Assembly (NCBI GenBank): GCA_036260075.1
Contig: DATAAM010000024.1
Span: 1-13,786 of the forward strand
Reading direction: 5' to 3'
DNA length: 13,786 bases
From: DATAAM01 sp036260075
GTDB taxonomy: Bacteria > Actinomycetota > Acidimicrobiia > Acidimicrobiales > JAHWLA01
Below the pieces are notes generated by a model. That model worked only from the letters and a program-made list of their open reading frames with translations, ran no database searches and was not told where the DNA came from. Positions 12,715 to 13,786 of this stretch are shown here, one piece after another. The position numbers and the translations under genes are program-made. Within the stretch, counting starts at the first letter, position 1. Each line of letters starts with the position of its first letter.

Positions 12715-13169
12715 TGGCGCGAAGCAACGACCGCGAGCGCAAGCGGGCGCCCAAGGACGACCGCCGGCGTGGCGGCAAGAAGAAGGTGTGCATCTTCTGC
12801 AAGGAGCACATCGACTGGGTCGACTACAAAGACGTCAACCTGCTGCGCCGCTTCATGAGCGACCGGGGCAAGATCCGGGCCCGTCGGGTCACGGGCAACT
12901 GCGCCCAGCACCAGCGCGACGTGGCCACAGCCATCAAGCTGAGCCGCGAGCTGGCCCTCCTGCCGTACCTCACCCGGACCACCACCGAGCGGGGCGGCGG
13001 CCGGGGGGCGCGCCCGCCGCGGGGCGAGCCCCGTGAGGTGGCGGTGGCCGACGACGAGCTGCCGGAGGAGCTGCTCGACGAGGAGGCCAGCGACGAGGAG
13101 CTCGACGTCGACGTCGAAGCCGATGTGGAAGCCGAGGAGGCGCCCGCCGACGAGGAGGTCGAGGTCTGA
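12714..13169 (+). CDS. rpsR: 30S ribosomal protein bS18, zinc-type, with a long acidic C-terminal tail
   Basis: The core (about 20-88) is bS18: KKKVCIFCKEHIDWVDYKDVNLLRRFMSDRGKIRARRVTGNCAQHQRDVATAIKLSRELALLPYL. C26, C29, C63 and H66 match the four ligands of the zinc-binding (C+) form. Ordinary S18 has about 75-90 residues. Here a tail of about 63 residues follows, first Gly/Arg-rich (93-108), then strongly acidic (112-151) with repeats such as ELPEELLDEEASDEELDVDV. The tail is in frame, with no stop or frameshift, and ends at the TGATG overlap with rplI. The tail codons supply the GAGGAGG ribosome-binding site for rplI. A C+ S18 usually implies either the only copy or the zinc-replete paralogue of a C+/C- pair; a second copy cannot be seen in this window. 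Confidence 0.94.
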   Translation: MARSNDRERKRAPKDDRRRGGKKKVCIFCKEHIDWVDYKDVNLLRRFMSDRGKIRARRVTGNCAQHQRDVATAIKLSRELALLPYLTRTTTERGGGRGARPPRGEPREVAVADDELPEELLDEEASDEELDVDVEADVEAEEAPADEEVEV

Positions 13170-13618
13170 TGCGGGTCGTGCTGCGGGCCGACGTCGACGG
13201 TCTGGGCAAGAAGGGCGACATCCTCGACGTCGCCGACGGCTACGCCCGCAACTTCCTCATCCCGAAGGGACGGGCCATCAAGGCCACCCCCGGCGTGCAG
13301 GCCCAGGCGGACGCCATGCGGCGCTCCCGCGACCTCAAGGACGCCAAGGACCGGGAGTCGGCCGAGACCGTGGCCCGCACGCTCGTGCCCATGGTCATCC
13401 GCATCGAGGCTCGGGCCGGCACCGAGGGCAGGCTGTTCGGGTCGGTCACCGCCGCCGACGTCATCGACGCCGTGCAGCGGCAGGCGGGCGTGGCCCTCGA
13501 CCGCAAGCGGCTCCACCTCGACGAGCCCATCAAGGTGCTCGGCACCCACCACGTGCCGGTCAAGCTGCACGCCGACGTGCAGTTCCCCGTCACCGTCGAG
13601 GTCGTCCCCGGCGCCTGA
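13169..13618 (+). CDS. rplI: 50S ribosomal protein bL9
   Basis: This 149-aa protein is a complete bL9, which binds 23S rRNA at the base of the L1 stalk and helps keep the reading frame. The N-terminal domain contains VLRADVDGLGKKGDILDVADGYARNFLIPKGRAIKAT. A long connecting helix (about 45-75) follows, then the C-terminal domain with GRLFGSVTAADVIDAV, LDRKRLHLDEPIKVLGTHHVPVKLHADV and FPVTVEVVP. Length is the family norm. ATG 13169 overlaps the rpsR stop, with GAGGAGG 10 nt upstream. The last 58 bases are part of the perfect inverted repeat that runs to the window end, so the sequence here is trustworthy only up to the palindrome centre (about 13673). Confidence 0.96.
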   Translation: MRVVLRADVDGLGKKGDILDVADGYARNFLIPKGRAIKATPGVQAQADAMRRSRDLKDAKDRESAETVARTLVPMVIRIEARAGTEGRLFGSVTAADVIDAVQRQAGVALDRKRLHLDEPIKVLGTHHVPVKLHADVQFPVTVEVVPGA

Positions 13619-13786
13619 CCCCCCGCCCGTCCCGCCCCACCCCACCCGCCTTCTTTTCCCCGATGGCGCACCCTGGTGCGCCATCGGGGAAAAGAAGGCG
13701 GGTGGGGTGGGGCGGGACGGGCGGGGGGTCAGGCGCCGGGGACGACCTCGACGGTGACGGGGAACTGCACGTCGGCGTGCAGCTTG
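13561..13786. repeat. Perfect 112-bp inverted repeat at the window end (likely assembly fold-back)
   Basis: Bases 13561-13672 and 13675-13786 are exact reverse complements, separated only by CT (13673-13674). The arm includes the last 58 bases of rplI, so coding sequence is mirrored. The core, CGATGGCGCACC and its complement flanked by TTTTCCC and GGGAAAA, could be a real hairpin after rplI. Its T-run precedes and its A-run follows the stem, opposite to an intrinsic terminator. The symmetry runs exactly to the last base, which is what a contig folding back at a hairpin would give. Confidence 0.95.
13729..13786 (-). pseudogene. Mirrored 3' fragment of rplI
   Basis: Read on the minus strand this stretch repeats the final rplI codons (KLHADVQFPVTVEVVPGA, then TGA) without one mismatch. 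It is the second arm of the inverted repeat, not an independent gene, and is probably the same locus read twice. Confidence 0.85.

Noticed and set aside
1..13786. Search for tRNA genes, rRNA, CRISPR arrays, transposases or defence genes
   Set aside because: None seen on either strand; the window is housekeeping and envelope genes with short intergenic gaps.

Overview
The window is about 13.8 kb of very GC-rich, densely coding DNA with many GTG starts and several 1-4 nt gene overlaps. Gene content and order point to an actinobacterium. ino1, a PadR regulator, a DUF5318 protein, a class A penicillin-binding protein and then rpsF-ssb-rpsR-rplI are, from memory, neighbours near the origin in Mycobacterium (around Rv0046c-Rv0056) and Streptomyces. 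Thr-rich linkers in exported proteins and leaderless-looking starts suggest an uncultured Acidimicrobiia-type lineage, but that is inference.

Layout. (1) 1-994: 3' part of the CCA-adding tRNA nucleotidyltransferase gene. (2) 979-3223: a sulfur or amino-acid block, with a cysteine-dioxygenase-family cupin and a HAD phosphatase on the minus strand and a D-cysteine desulfhydrase/ACC deaminase-family PLP enzyme on the plus strand, diverging from a 35-nt gap. (3) 3245-5756, minus: PadR regulator and inositol-3-phosphate synthase (ATGA overlap), then a strong hairpin, then a SAM-dependent methyltransferase. (4) 5850-9851, plus: DUF5318 zinc-ribbon protein, a hairpin, two unrecognised Ala-rich membrane proteins and a class A PBP, the last three coupled by start/stop overlaps. 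(5) 9848-10024, minus: a 58-aa four-cysteine protein. (6) 10132-11773, plus: panB and an anchored DUF192 protein. (7) 11782-13618, plus: rpsF-ssb-rpsR-rplI with a leader hairpin that fits the S6:S18 autoregulatory motif. (8) 13561-13786: a perfect inverted repeat folding the end of rplI back on itself, most likely a contig-end artefact.

The block links tRNA maturation, envelope synthesis (inositol, PBP), CoA supply (PanB) and translation or replication accessory proteins (S6, SSB, S18, L9). The least explained parts are the two membrane proteins coupled to the PBP, the hairpin over the methyltransferase start, the acidic extension of S18, and the dioxygenase-family protein lacking the usual active-site Tyr. 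I see no mobile element, CRISPR array, tRNA or rRNA gene, and no defence system. No gene-free stretch exceeds 300 bases.
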